Of a stretch of DNA of 64,000 nt, positions 43,264 to 53,303 are shown piece after piece (the first letter of the stretch is position 1; each line of letters begins with the position of its first letter). The notes below the pieces were generated by a model. The model was not told where the DNA came from, did no database searches, and was given only the letters and a program-made list of their open reading frames with translations. The stretch comes from Fluviispira sanaruensis (lineage in GTDB: Bacteria; Bdellovibrionota_B; Oligoflexia; Silvanigrellales; Silvanigrellaceae), in NCBI RefSeq assembly GCF_004295685.1, contig NZ_AP019368.1, positions 186,001 through 250,000 on the forward strand. Direction: 5' to 3'. A program made the position numbers and the translations under genes.

Positions 43264-43421
43264 AAGAGTTAAGAAAGTATCCGATAAGGAATGACTTGAC
43301 TTAGTGTGGTACCGTTGCAAACTGTTTAAAAGGGTGTAGAGATCGCCCGTTTAGTAGCATAATATGATACTTGATCGCCTCCAACCAAACCAGAGGCTAA
43401 AGTGAAAGGTAAGGAGCTCGA

Positions 43422-45395
43422 ATGGGTAAAGAATCTTGGTTAAAAGCCGCGCTGGTGTGGGCAGCGATGATAGTTTTATTTGCTTTGTGTTTTAAGTTAT
43501 TATACAAACCCCACGAAGATGTTCAAAAAACATATCCACAATTTCAAAGTTATATTGAAAAATCTTTGGGCGACCAACAGAGTATTGTGAGTGTAACCGT
43601 TCGTTCTGATAATCTCCGTGGCGACGAAATTATAGCAAAACTCAAAGACAACTCAACTGTTACGACCTATGGCCCCGCTGACGATGGCGTGCGCTCTCAG
43701 TTACGAAAAGAGCTGGAAGCTAAAAAAATTCCTATCAACTATGAAAAGCCAGATGACAGCAGTGTTTGGTGGGTGAGCCTCATTACGATGTGGTTACCAG
43801 CACTTTTAATTGTTGGCCTTGTGCTTATGTTCCTTCGCAATATGCAAGGTGCTGGCGGGAAAGCAATGTCATTTGGCAAAAGCAGAGCTAAGCTTCAGTC
43901 CGAAGGTGCAAATAAAGTTACTTTTAAAGACGTCGCTGGTATTGAAGAAGTTAAACAAGAATGTTCAGAAATTGTTGCGTTCCTAAAAGATCATAAAAAG
44001 TTCCAAGATATAGGAGCAAGAATTCCTAAGGGAGTTCTTATGATGGGAGCACCAGGCACAGGTAAAACTCTTTTAGCACGCGCAATTGCAGGCGAAGCGG
44101 GGGTTCCTTTCTTTACAATTTCAGGTTCTGATTTCGTTGAAATGTTTGTTGGTGTTGGAGCATCACGCGTGCGTGATTTATTTGAAAATGCCAAGAAAAA
44201 CTCACCCTGTATTATATTTATCGATGAAATCGATGCTGTCGGTAGACATCGTGGTGCAGGCGTTGGTGGTGGGCATGATGAAAGAGAACAAACTCTCAAT
44301 CAGTTGTTGGTTGAAATGGATGGTTTTGAAGCAAATGATGCTGTCATTATCATTGCAGCCACAAACCGTCCCGATGTCCTCGATCCCGCTTTGTTAAGAC
44401 CCGGCCGTTTTGATAGACGAGTTATGGTTGGTCTACCCGATGTCCGTGGACGTAAAGATATTCTTGGCGTTCATATGAAAAAAATCAAACATGCAGAAGA
44501 TATTAATGTTGAAAGAATTGCTTTAGGTACTCCAGGCTTTTCTGGAGCAGATCTTGAAAATCTTTGCAATGAAGCTGCACTTATGGCTGCTCGTAACGGC
44601 ATGAAGCGTGTGATTGAAAAAGACTTTGAAGCTGCAAAAGACAAAATATTAATGGGACCAGAGAGAAGAAGTGCAGTACTGCCTAAGGAAACTATTCGTG
44701 TTACAGCATACCATGAAACTGGACATGCTCTTGTCTCGCATTTTTTAAAATCACGGGAAAATGTGCATAAAATAACTGTGATTCCACGTGGACAAGCTCT
44801 TGGTGTCACTGCATATTTACCAAAAGAAGATGTCTACGGTTATTCCAAAGAAGATTTATTGACGACGATTGCTTATGCAATGGGTGGCCGTGCCGCTGAA
44901 GAAATCAAATTCTCTCAGTTCACAACGGGTGCCTCAAACGATATTCAGAAAGCCACAGATCTTGCTCGCCGTATGGTATGCCAATTTGGTATGAGCCGTC
45001 TTGGACCCATAAACTTTGGACAAAAAAGTGAAAATCCATTTTTAGGGCGTGACTGGGGTGAATCGCGTAACTATTCTGAAACCCTTGCGCATGAAATCGA
45101 TATGGAAGTTTCTAAGATCATCAACACTCAATATGAATTAGCAAAACAAGTTCTTGTTGAGCATATGGATACATTTGAAAAAGTTTCTAATATTCTACTT
45201 GAAGTTGAGACACTGGATAGTGAAGAGTTTCTTGAAATTATCAATAACAATGCAAACGCCGAGAAAATCAAAGAAATCCAGCTAAGCAAAACTTTAAGTG
45301 GCAACAGTGATGGAAGTGATGCTTCCGGGGCAAAATCAGACCCGTCAAATACGAGCGCTATAAACCCATTGAACACAACTCCTACACCAGCTTAA
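43422..45395 (+). CDS. ftsH: ATP-dependent zinc metalloprotease FtsH
   Basis: 657 residues. One helix at the N-terminus and a second near 120-140 ([16 protein letters not shown]) bracket a periplasmic domain. The AAA module has Walker [15 protein letters not shown] near 208 (Ala where most have Pro), Walker [16 protein letters not shown] and the SRH arginines (RPGRFDRR). The zinc site HETGH lies near 431. The C-terminal tail is Asn/Ser-rich. FtsH degrades misassembled membrane proteins and short-lived regulators such as LpxC in Gram-negative bacteria. It is preceded by tilS and followed by a strong terminator. Confidence 0.98.
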   Translation: MGKESWLKAALVWAAMIVLFALCFKLLYKPHEDVQKTYPQFQSYIEKSLGDQQSIVSVTVRSDNLRGDEIIAKLKDNSTVTTYGPADDGVRSQLRKELEAKKIPINYEKPDDSSVWWVSLITMWLPALLIVGLVLMFLRNMQGAGGKAMSFGKSRAKLQSEGANKVTFKDVAGIEEVKQECSEIVAFLKDHKKFQDIGARIPKGVLMMGAPGTGKTLLARAIAGEAGVPFFTISGSDFVEMFVGVGASRVRDLFENAKKNSPCIIFIDEIDAVGRHRGAGVGGGHDEREQTLNQLLVEMDGFEANDAVIIIAATNRPDVLDPALLRPGRFDRRVMVGLPDVRGRKDILGVHMKKIKHAEDINVERIALGTPGFSGADLENLCNEAALMAARNGMKRVIEKDFEAAKDKILMGPERRSAVLPKETIRVTAYHETGHALVSHFLKSRENVHKITVIPRGQALGVTAYLPKEDVYGYSKEDLLTTIAYAMGGRAAEEIKFSQFTTGASNDIQKATDLARRMVCQFGMSRLGPINFGQKSENPFLGRDWGESRNYSETLAHEIDMEVSKIINTQYELAKQVLVEHMDTFEKVSNILLEVETLDSEEFLEIINNNANAEKIKEIQLSKTLSGNSDGSDASGAKSDPSNTSAINPLNTTPTPA

Positions 45396-45417
45396 TTGAC
45401 AAATAAGCTTATGTAAA

Positions 45418-45463
45418 AGTGAAGGGTAGGAAAGCGAATGTTTTCCTACCCTCCACTTTTTTT
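45418..45463 (+). terminator. Strong intrinsic terminator after ftsH
   Basis: GGGTAGGAAA (45424-45433) pairs perfectly with TTTCCTACCC (45442-45451) around a short loop. The outer AGTG/CACT arms extend the stem, and a run of seven or more Ts follows. This is a textbook Rho-independent terminator, 20 to 30 bases after the ftsH stop. Confidence 0.9.
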
Positions 45464-45611
45464 GTATATATCTAATATTGCTGTAATTAATTCTATACTT
45501 GATTAACATAAACTTTAATATCTCAATAATATTGTCTTAAATAAATTTGTTGGACTGTGTAAATTTGTTTGCTATATATTTTTTCGTTCGGTTATTTATG
45601 AGGAAATCTGA

Positions 45612-47819
45612 ATGAAAATGATTAGAAAAAAAATGTTAATACTGTTTAATAATGTCAATGATTTCTTAGATAAAGAGAAAATATTTTGCATTCTTTTTAG
45701 CACTTTCTTCCTAGCGTTGATATCAAGTTTTTCTATTATTAGATATTTTACTGAAAAGTATCTAGGGATCAATCTACTCAATTCTACGGAGTTGAAAGTT
45801 CATGCTATTGTCTCTGGAATTCTTTCAGATCTTTTTGTTACAGGTATAATATCTATTATATTTATTACTTTTGCTTTTGCTGCCGACAAATTTATTTTTA
45901 ATAAATATATAAAAAAAGTTTCTCAAAGAATAAAAGTTTTTTTGTTTTTTATTGTTGCATTTTTTTTTCTGTATCTATTATCTTTTCATATTCCGTATGT
46001 AAGTTTTTATTCAAGCCTTATAACTCCATTTCATTTAAAATATTTAATTGATCCTGCTTTTATAGATGCGAGTGCATCATCGGCATTGGACTCTAGAGTT
46101 TTAATCGCTTTTTTTGTTCCAGTGGTTTTATCTCTACTCGTATATGTTGCATTTAAAATTCCAACCCGGTTAAAATATTTTAAAATTGTTTTTATTATTT
46201 TATTGAGTTTAATGTATGGTGCGAAAAAATTAAATGAAGAATTGAATAGATCAGGACGAGTGTGGACTCCTGTTCATTTAAAAGTGAATTTTATTGAAAA
46301 TTTGTTTTCAGTTTATATATTTAGTAAATCCTACGCGATAGGGGATCTTTCAAACAAAGAATATAATACATTAACGAATTATTTGGGAAAAAACGAGGAA
46401 TTATCAAAAATAATAAATATAAAAAATAGTTCTAAAGAAAATGAACTAATTCCATCTGATTGGGAGAATCTTTTATTAAACTCTTCCTTAAAAGCAGAAT
46501 ATCATTTTGGTAAAGAACTTAAAGAGCAAATTCAAGACAGAATTAAAAATAATGATCCTCTATTGGTATGGGTTGTCATTATTGAAAGCTTTAAACCTGA
46601 AGATGGAAAGTTTCATTACCCAAGTAGCAAACATACATTTCAACCTTTTTATGACTCTTTATCTGCTTCTGGTATATCATTTACCAATGCTTGGACAGTG
46701 GGAGGGGTGACCCGCGCAGGACAAGAAGGAAGTCTTTGTGGATCTTGGGTTGGAGAATTTACAACCGCCATGCAAGAACTCCCTAATATAAATCCTGAAT
46801 GTTTACCAGAACTGTTGAAAAGAAAGTATCCTGAGCATGTATTTTCCGCTTTCTGGCATGGAGGACGTTTTGACTTTGATGGTCAAGGAGTTTTCTGGAA
46901 AAAACATGGAATGGATTTAGTTATAAGTAAGGAAAACTTTGACTCGAATCTCCCCAAAACTCCGTGGGGATTGTCTGATAAAGTTCTTTTAAGAAGAGTT
47001 GCTCAAAATCTAGATTCCATTACGTTAGCTAATCAAAATAAAATTCAATTTCATGCAGTCCTCACAGTCACAAATCACGACCCATGGCATCTCCCTAAAG
47101 ATGCTTCAGTAGAATTAATGGAAAAACATAAAGAGCATTTATTTCTTCCTCCACAAATTACTTCATCTTATACAGATGAGGCGTTAGAAGAGTTTGTTCA
47201 TTTTCTTAAAAATAAGAAATATCCACATGCTCAAGCAGGAACATATTGGGATAACTCAATCATCTTTTTTGTAAATGATCATGGACATGCTATACCATCC
47301 TTGCCTTATCCTCAGAATATTGCCTGGGGGATCAATGCTGAAAATAATTTAATCATAGCAATAAAAAAGAGTCAGGCAAATTTAGTTATCAACGGTGGAA
47401 TTGTAGAAAAAACTTTGCAAAAAAACTCACATAACAATAATAGAATTGGAGTTAAAATTCCAAATTTAGCAAGTCAGGCAGATATCTATCCAACAATTCT
47501 TGATTTCTTTGATTTTAAAAATATTTATTCACTTTCCGATTCCTTATTTGCCAATAAAAGAAGGTGGCCTATTATGGTAGATCTTGGAGATTATGTTTTT
47601 GCTCCTTCGCCTTATGAAGTTGGAAAAGGAATGGTTTGGTCAAGAAAAGATGCTCTAAATTTTAAAAGCGATTCTATGCAAAATAGTATGAATTATAATT
47701 ATTATAATACAGCACGTACATTGTTTAAATCTTCTCAGTTTTTATTATTTAATGGGAATATTATGAAAAATGAAGAAAAAAATACTGATAATGTTGCTTT
47801 AATTCATGACCTTAATTAA
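45612..47819 (+). CDS. LtaS/sulfatase-fold membrane phosphotransferase
   Basis: 735 residues. About five transmembrane helices fill the first 220 residues, and a large periplasmic domain of the alkaline-phosphatase fold follows. The metal and catalytic parts are visible as WVVIIESFKPEDG, GGVTRAGQEGSLCGSW with a probable Thr nucleophile, LTVTNHDPWHLP, and VNDHGHAIP. This is the architecture of LtaS, OpgB and EptA-like enzymes, which move phosphoglycerol or phosphoethanolamine from lipids to envelope glycans. In a Gram-negative the likely acceptors are glucans or lipopolysaccharide. The gene ends 21 bases inside the convergent DUF2652 gene. Confidence 0.85.
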   Translation: MKMIRKKMLILFNNVNDFLDKEKIFCILFSTFFLALISSFSIIRYFTEKYLGINLLNSTELKVHAIVSGILSDLFVTGIISIIFITFAFAADKFIFNKYIKKVSQRIKVFLFFIVAFFFLYLLSFHIPYVSFYSSLITPFHLKYLIDPAFIDASASSALDSRVLIAFFVPVVLSLLVYVAFKIPTRLKYFKIVFIILLSLMYGAKKLNEELNRSGRVWTPVHLKVNFIENLFSVYIFSKSYAIGDLSNKEYNTLTNYLGKNEELSKIINIKNSSKENELIPSDWENLLLNSSLKAEYHFGKELKEQIQDRIKNNDPLLVWVVIIESFKPEDGKFHYPSSKHTFQPFYDSLSASGISFTNAWTVGGVTRAGQEGSLCGSWVGEFTTAMQELPNINPECLPELLKRKYPEHVFSAFWHGGRFDFDGQGVFWKKHGMDLVISKENFDSNLPKTPWGLSDKVLLRRVAQNLDSITLANQNKIQFHAVLTVTNHDPWHLPKDASVELMEKHKEHLFLPPQITSSYTDEALEEFVHFLKNKKYPHAQAGTYWDNSIIFFVNDHGHAIPSLPYPQNIAWGINAENNLIIAIKKSQANLVINGGIVEKTLQKNSHNNNRIGVKIPNLASQADIYPTILDFFDFKNIYSLSDSLFANKRRWPIMVDLGDYVFAPSPYEVGKGMVWSRKDALNFKSDSMQNSMNYNYYNTARTLFKSSQFLLFNGNIMKNEEKNTDNVALIHDLN

Positions 47820-48497
47820 AGAATAAAATAGTAATTTTATTTTAAAAAATATTTTAATTATTCTCAGTGGTTTTTTAACGTAAATAAGATTTTCGTTCAA
47901 CTTTATATTTGGGTAATGGATAAATGTTTTTATTTCTCCAATTTCATCGTATTTTTCCTTGCCCCTAATAAATTCTAAGTCATTTAGAGAACCTATTTTA
48001 TTAAATGCTTGTTCAGTTATGAGAATATATTTTTTACCTTTTACAGAGTTTTTAGATAATCTATGCAGCATAATAACATCGAGACCAGATAATTCTTGAT
48101 ATTGATTTATATTATAGAAAAGAATTTTACCCGAATGAATGATGAGTTTTAAATGTAAAGAATCAAGTGAGCAACAACTTTTACATTTGCATGTATTTAC
48201 TGATTCCAATTTGTTTTTTGTATTCTCAAATGCCTTAAAAAAATTTAAAATATTGTCCATGAAAATTGCTGCACGAATATGATCTGATTCAGGCATATAG
48301 ATAAAAATAGCATCACCTTCGAGCTTTGCTACTTTAAAAGGTTCTTTGATTTCGTTTAATAATGATTTTAGAAACTCTGAAATGATATATTGTCCATGAG
48401 CCCATTCAAACCCATGTTTTTTAACAAATTGAGTGTAACCACTGATATCAGCGAAAAGTAACATGGCTTCGTTTTGCTCGGTGTTATTGTCTTCCAT
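47799..48497 (-). CDS. DUF2652 / adenylate cyclase-related protein
   Basis: 232 residues. It opens with LLFADISGYTQFVKKHGFEWAHGQYIISEF, the start of a class III nucleotide cyclase fold. It continues with KLEGDAIFIYMPES, LKLIIHSGKILFY and LDVIMLHRLSKNSVKGKKYIL, in the order of DUF2652 proteins. The first metal-binding Asp is present, but several residues required for catalysis are not obvious, so it may be a sensor-like or inactive domain. A Cys-rich loop (CKCKSCCS) in the middle may bind a metal. Confidence 0.75.
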   Translation of the reverse strand: MEDNNTEQNEAMLLFADISGYTQFVKKHGFEWAHGQYIISEFLKSLLNEIKEPFKVAKLEGDAIFIYMPESDHIRAAIFMDNILNFFKAFENTKNKLESVNTCKCKSCCSLDSLHLKLIIHSGKILFYNINQYQELSGLDVIMLHRLSKNSVKGKKYILITEQAFNKIGSLNDLEFIRGKEKYDEIGEIKTFIHYPNIKLNENLIYVKKPLRIIKIFFKIKLLFYSLIKVMN

Positions 48498-48867
48498 ACT
48501 TTCAAATATAACAAAAAAACATTAAAAAAATAAAAGTCAAAATAGTGACAAATAATTTTACTTTTAATTTAAAAGCTGTCCAACACGATTTTTAGATGAG
48601 TTAGATTAATTCTAACAGGATCAAGGCTTATTTTTCAACAAAAAAAACAAAAAAAGATAATATCATGGAATATAAAGAAATTTTAAGTGCTTCGCAAGTC
48701 ATGATTCAATTTTTACCAGAGATCAGAGCAAGGAAACATGATCTAGCAAAGGTCCTTTCTGGAGTTTTTTAAGTATTAATTACAGAGATACAATGGAGGA
48801 ATTTAAACAGAGAATATCCGTCGAAAAGTACATGCTAATACTGATTTAAATAGCTATTCATTTTCTT
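48498..48867. other. Degenerate intergenic sequence beside the IS3 remnant
   Basis: About 370 AT-rich bases without a credible gene. A 36-codon plus frame at 48665 (MEYKEILSASQVMIQF and on) stops early and matches nothing I know. The stretch is likely decayed mobile DNA. Confidence 0.4.
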
Positions 48868-49589
48868 ATTTTAAATTTCGCAAAATCGCTCGACAAATAT
48901 ATTGTCAAGCGCACGCTCTCGACCATTTATGCTTAATTCTATGCCCTCTAAGATATGTCGAATTTTAAATTCATTTCTGGTGGTTTGAGAACCTTGATTT
49001 GTGTTCAATTTAATAGGTTTACAATGCTATAAATCTTCTTCAAGGGCCTCTATACTAAAAGCTGTGTCTAAGTATTTTATAGTTTCCACGATAAAATATA
49101 ATGGCTAAGCTAATCAATGAGAGCACAAAGTTAAAAAATTTTTTTCTAATCAAATGTATTTGATTTCTGTTCTCCAAATTTGATCTACTTCAGTAATATT
49201 CATACCAAATAATAAATAGGAGTATTTTTTATATACTAAATTTAGAATAGAATATTTTTTCTTTGGATATTATGCCTGCAATTCCATAAGCTTCATTCAA
49301 TGAACAACATTTTTGTACCAGTGAACTTTGAATTTAAGTTATCCTATTTGCTGATATAGCTAAGGAACTTAAACCTCATAAATCTTTAATTCCATCTTTC
49401 TTTTGTTTATAAATATGTTTCAAATGCCATCAAATAGTTTTTCCAAGTGTAAACTTTATTAGGATACACTTGGTACAGGTGGCTATTTCTTATATTGTTG
49501 TTTTGTTCTTTTAATTTTTCTAAGGCTGTCTTACTTTTAAACTCTGCTGAAAAACGTTTGAGCTGCATAGGATTTCTCAAATTCAGCAA
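48868..49589 (-). pseudogene. Degraded IS3-family transposase (orfA and orfB remnants)
   Basis: Read on the minus strand, 49589-49407 encodes RFSAEFKSKTALEKLKEQ followed by a helix-turn-helix remnant, a clear IS3 orfA start. Farther on, 49222-49153 reads MNITEVDQIWRTEIKYI, the counterpart of the PNQVWxTDITYI block of orfB. Then 49010-48868 reads LNTNQGSQTTRNEFKI and INGRERALDNIFVERF, the counterpart of TDQGSQFTSxxF and MDGRGRALDNxFVERLW. The catalytic Asp of DQGSQ is replaced by Asn, frames shift and stops intervene. The end of orfB and the terminal inverted repeats are not recognisable. The element is dead. Confidence 0.85.
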
Positions 49590-50140
49590 TTAGCTTATTC
49601 TTATCTCAGTTATGATTAAATGTCATCATTTACGGTTTGTGGGCATTATAGTCTAATAACGAGGTGGAGCAGCAGTTCAAGGAATAGAACTGATAAGATC
49701 AACCCCGAATTAAAATATTCCTCTAATAATCTCTGTTTTTCATGGTATCAACATTTCCTATGCGACTTTTCTAACTTGTCCATTGAATTCCTTTTTATTG
49801 ATGAAAAAAGTTAAATTAAAATAGATCAGGAAGATAATTTAAAACTTAAAAATCATATAATTAAATTAAAAATTATGTGTATAAAGATAAAAAAATTAAA
49901 ATTATATTTTTTTAAATAATATCAAATAATTATTTATACTTATTGCTGTTGTTTAAAATATAGTAACATTTATAATTGACTTTTGAGAGGAATATTGATA
50001 ATTTAAGAAGGAAATTTATTTAAATTAGTATTTTTGTCTAATTTAATTTTAAGCTGTATTGGATTTATTGAGCAAAGATTACATTAATAATGATATTATC
50101 TGCTAATCTTTGTTTTTGTTTTATTTAATTTGTGTAATAG
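49590..50140. other. AT-rich stretch with no firm gene
   Basis: A 64-codon plus frame at 49620 has an unlikely composition and no ribosome-binding site. The opposite strand carries short helix-like pieces in several frames (for example KQRLLEEYFNSGL), which could be another decayed transposase. Nothing can be called. Confidence 0.4.
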
Positions 50141-50170
50141 GTATTTATATGCATTTATATGCATTTATAT
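50141..50170 (+). repeat. Three 10-bp tandem units across the start of a lipoprotein gene
   Basis: The unit G(C/T)ATTTATAT occurs three times in a row. It creates two ATGs, at 50149 and 50159, in different frames; only 50159 opens the lipoprotein. Gain or loss of a unit would move the start relative to any upstream ribosome-binding site. Confidence 0.75.
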
Positions 50171-51760
50171 ACTCCAAAAATATTATTATTAATTCTTGCT
50201 TCTCCATTCATTTTTCTTTTAAACTCCTGTGGAAAAATTAATAATAAAGAGCAAAATATTTCTTTTGCTGAGAATGAAGATGCGGGAGGAAATGGTTCAT
50301 TGATGTCAAAGCCAGAATCTTGTTATTATAATACATATTTAAATAAAATGTTTAGCAATAGTTCAGAATACAATTCAGATTATATTCCGCAAGAATATTT
50401 TTTTAAAATCATGAGAAATCATGAGTTTACTATTAAAAGATCAGGTTCCGTACCATATAGACCAATGGATTCTTCTTTAGATTCATGCAAAACAAAATGT
50501 GATGATTTGAACTTAAATAAAATCTATGAATCATTGATTGCTTTAAATATTTTTAAGTATCCTGCGTTAAATGAAAAAATGTCTAAAATAAACCTCAAAA
50601 TAATTAATGCTATGAAAAAAGAATTAGGAGATAAATTTGAAAGTTCTATTAGTTTTTGGACAAATAATATTCAAGATAATAAAATATCATACTCATCTCT
50701 TCAAAGACAATTAGCGTATCCTAACGATGAATTACCGGAATTCGTAAACAGATATGAGACTATTAAATATATAATCGGTCTTCCTATTTATGTAAATGGC
50801 AAGACTATTATAAATAAAAGCCCGAATGTTGGTTTTCAGTTTGACTATATCCTTTCTAACTCTAAATTAATAGATGGTGTTGGTTTTGTTACTAATAATG
50901 CTAGTTTATTCTTGCATGAAAGGGACTATTTCTTTAATGCATTTGGTAGACGATTAAGAGGTTACAGAGTTAACTCTAAAAATAAAACAAAGACTCTTTA
51001 TTATGGAATCTATCCATTTGAAACTCCTGAACTTAAAGCTTCTGATTTAAGTATACCTTGGGTCAATCAAAGGGATAATTGTTATATTGAAATGAATGGA
51101 AGTTTATATAATCGATCAGTCGCAGAGTTAAAAATTCCACTTGTTTGTGGGATATCTGGTTCTACTAATTTAGCATTTTCTCCAATTTTTGCTTACTCTG
51201 TCAATCTAAGTGAAGATGAGTTAAGGCATTATATTCTTTTAATTTGGTCTATTTTTTCTAATGATACAGGGCATTCATTACAAGAAGTATTAACTTCAGC
51301 TAAATTAATTTCAATATATTATTCTGAAATAATGGAAAATGAAAGTGAATCTTTTAAAAAATTACAATCTTTTCTTCCCAAAGAAACAATTCAAAATCTA
51401 AGTAGGGTCACAAAAAAGATACGACCTTTGGGAAATACTATAAAGCGTGTTAAAAATGAAAGATGGTATGAAATCCGTGAAAAAATTTATGCTTTTAACA
51501 AAGTAGATCCTAACCACCGTTTCTATGATACACTTGGTCCTAAAAATGATCAAAAAAGAAGAAATCTAAGCTCTACAGAAAAAAGTAGAAGAAGTGAAAT
51601 AGAAGATTTTTTTAATCATTATGAAGAGGTGAAGAATGATAATATCGATTCAAAATTTGGAAAGTATGACGATTTTCTCAGTCACTTATCTATTGATTCT
51701 GTCTTAGATGAATCTAATATACAGCTGCTTAATATTGTTGCAAGAGATTGTCAGCAATAA
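50159..51760 (+). CDS. Unrecognised large lipoprotein
   Basis: 533 residues. The N-terminus is a lipoprotein signal (ILLLILASPFIFLLNSCG, lipobox LNSC), so the mature protein should be anchored to a membrane from the periplasmic side. The next 20 residues are acidic and Gly/Asn-rich, a likely linker. The rest is a soluble mixed-fold protein with paired cysteines (SCKTKCDD, and Cys in DNCYIEM and LVCGISG). The C-terminal 120 residues are highly charged and helical. I do not recognise a family. The gene lies between two decayed insertion sequences, and its start codon lies in a tandem repeat. Confidence 0.7.
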   Translation: MHLYTPKILLLILASPFIFLLNSCGKINNKEQNISFAENEDAGGNGSLMSKPESCYYNTYLNKMFSNSSEYNSDYIPQEYFFKIMRNHEFTIKRSGSVPYRPMDSSLDSCKTKCDDLNLNKIYESLIALNIFKYPALNEKMSKINLKIINAMKKELGDKFESSISFWTNNIQDNKISYSSLQRQLAYPNDELPEFVNRYETIKYIIGLPIYVNGKTIINKSPNVGFQFDYILSNSKLIDGVGFVTNNASLFLHERDYFFNAFGRRLRGYRVNSKNKTKTLYYGIYPFETPELKASDLSIPWVNQRDNCYIEMNGSLYNRSVAELKIPLVCGISGSTNLAFSPIFAYSVNLSEDELRHYILLIWSIFSNDTGHSLQEVLTSAKLISIYYSEIMENESESFKKLQSFLPKETIQNLSRVTKKIRPLGNTIKRVKNERWYEIREKIYAFNKVDPNHRFYDTLGPKNDQKRRNLSSTEKSRRSEIEDFFNHYEEVKNDNIDSKFGKYDDFLSHLSIDSVLDESNIQLLNIVARDCQQ

Positions 51761-51762
51761 AT

Positions 51763-51891
51763 TTAATAGATTTCTATATTAAAATTTGAAAATGTACTAA
51801 ATTTCTCTTTTGTACGAATTGGCTTATCATGTCCAATAGGGACAGCATCTCTGTATGATTGTTTTACTTTTCGATTGCTTCCTTTTAGCAT
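51763..51891 (-). CDS. Doubtful 42-aa frame next to the inverted repeat
   Basis: From ATG 51891 the minus strand reads MLKGSNRKVKQSYRDAVPIG and ends by the stop of the lipoprotein gene. The peptide is basic and plausible as a protein end, but it starts inside the left arm of the 22-bp inverted repeat and has no ribosome-binding site. Most likely it is debris of a former mobile gene. Confidence 0.2.
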   Translation of the reverse strand: MLKGSNRKVKQSYRDAVPIGHDKPIRTKEKFSTFSNFNIEIY

Positions 51892-51930
51892 AACCTCGGT
51901 ATTTTTTTAAATACCGAGGTTATGCTAAAA
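51883..51930. repeat. 22-bp perfect inverted repeat with TTTT loop
   Basis: Left arm 51883-51904 and right arm 51909-51930 are exact reverse complements, core AGCATAACCTCGGTATTT. The arms end in TTTT and AAAA, so the transcript would form a long hairpin ending in a U-run in both directions. It could be a bidirectional terminator for the lipoprotein gene, or the end of a small mobile element that interrupted the IS701 remnant; the transposase frame meets its stop inside the right arm. Confidence 0.85.
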
Positions 51931-52180
51931 TATTTTTTCTTAAGTTTGGACGCTCTATTTTTTCACCATTTATCGAAAGAAAAATATTTTTATACATTTT
52001 CAGTTTATTAATCATATATTTATTTAATCTTATAATGAGCTCATGAAATGGACATTGACGTTCATTGACAAATTTCTGTAAAGATTGTTCATTTGCATAT
52101 GAAATTCTTGATGCTATTGCTCCTATAGATTTTCTCTCGCCATCTAATATTAATCCACATATCTTGAATATAATATATTT
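51920..52180 (-). pseudogene. IS701-family (DDE_5) transposase N-terminal remnant
   Basis: The minus strand is open for about 86 codons and reads CGLILDGERKSIGAIASRIS followed by NEQSLQKFVNERQCPFHEL. This matches the conserved start of DDE_5 transposases (RGLLLxGERKSIEPMAARL...QxLQQFVxxSPWD). The frame ends in the right arm of the inverted repeat, and the catalytic part is missing. The gene is a fragment. Confidence 0.75.
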
Positions 52181-52399
52181 TTAATTAACGAAGTAGTAAT
52201 AATGATTATGGCATAAAAATTTTTTTAAAAATAAATTAAAACAAAGTGATTTTCATGCAGATGAAACATTAACATTAGTGATATGATAAGCTCAGCTATG
52301 CGTAAATATAAATTTGATTTTAAACACTTTTTATGTAAAGAGAGAGGATAGCTTGTCTGATTAGACATGGCTTTATTCTTTTATTTATAAGGTTAAAAA

Positions 52400-53248
52400 A
52401 TGGTATTATCTGGGGCAGAAAAATTTAGCAAAATATGCTCAGAAAATAGTAATTTATGGATGGGTATTGTCAACTTGACTCCTGATAGCTTTAGCGATGG
52501 GGGAGAATATTTTTCTATCGATAAAGCCATGTCCCGTATAGACACATTGGTGAAGAATGGGGCTCATATTCTCGATTTTGGCGGAGCTTCAAGTCGTCCC
52601 AATTCTCCTTTAATCACTCCTGAAGAAGAGTTTGAGCGCGTCTATCAAGTGATTTTAAAAGCAAGAAAAAGGATTCCTGAGGATGTTTTAATAAGTCTCG
52701 ACACCTACTCGCCTCGCGTGGCGCAGAAGCTGGCTGAAGAGGGGCTTATCGACATTGTGAATGATATTTTTTCAGGTTTACGTGCTGAAATTACAAATGG
52801 CATAGTGCGAAATACAGCTGAAATAACTGCTGAGTATAAGCTTGGCTATATTTTAATGCATATGCAAGGGGTGCCTGAAAATATGCAGATAAATCCTTCT
52901 TATGGCAATTGTTTATCTGAAGTGAGAGACTTTTTACGGGAAAGAATTCTCTTTGCTGAGAAATGTGGTGTGAAATCAATTGCAATTGACCCAGGAATCG
53001 GTTTTGGGAAATCGCTTGAGAATAATATAGAGTTGCTTTCACAAAGTGGAATTGAGTTTCTAAAAGAGTTGAATAAACCTATTTTAATCGGTTTATCGCG
53101 AAAATCTTTTTTAGGAAAAATTTATCCTAACCTGACTGAACCTTCTATGCGGGATCGTGCGAGCAAGGAGTTTGAAAGTAAATGTCTCCAATTTGGAGCA
53201 AAAATAATTCGTTCGCATATTATGGCAAGTGAGTTAAATTTTAATTAA
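52400..53248 (+). CDS. folP: Dihydropteroate synthase FolP
   Basis: 282 residues. The two PROSITE-type signatures are plain: MGIVNLTPDSFSDGGEYF near residue 20 and GAHILDFGGASSRPNSPLI. Later, SIAIDPGIGFGKSLENNIEL and PILIGLSRKSFLGKI supply the pterin and pABA sites. FolP joins p-aminobenzoate to dihydropterin diphosphate in folate synthesis and is the target of sulfonamides. Transcribed with, or just before, the HAD gene, 55 bases downstream. Confidence 0.96.
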   Translation: MVLSGAEKFSKICSENSNLWMGIVNLTPDSFSDGGEYFSIDKAMSRIDTLVKNGAHILDFGGASSRPNSPLITPEEEFERVYQVILKARKRIPEDVLISLDTYSPRVAQKLAEEGLIDIVNDIFSGLRAEITNGIVRNTAEITAEYKLGYILMHMQGVPENMQINPSYGNCLSEVRDFLRERILFAEKCGVKSIAIDPGIGFGKSLENNIELLSQSGIEFLKELNKPILIGLSRKSFLGKIYPNLTEPSMRDRASKEFESKCLQFGAKIIRSHIMASELNFN

Positions 53249-53303
53249 AAATAAGATAAAGTAAATTTGCTCTGCATAATTTTTTAATATTAGGAATAAA
53301 ATA

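Noticed and set aside
43264-43421. A sigma-70 promoter before ftsH (TTGACT near 43296, TATGAT near 43363)
   Set aside because: The two boxes are too far apart to form one promoter, and neither has a good partner at 16-18 bases.
49620-49814. 64-codon plus-strand frame after the IS3 remnant
   Set aside because: No start signal and no similarity; the Ser/Asn-rich composition looks random.
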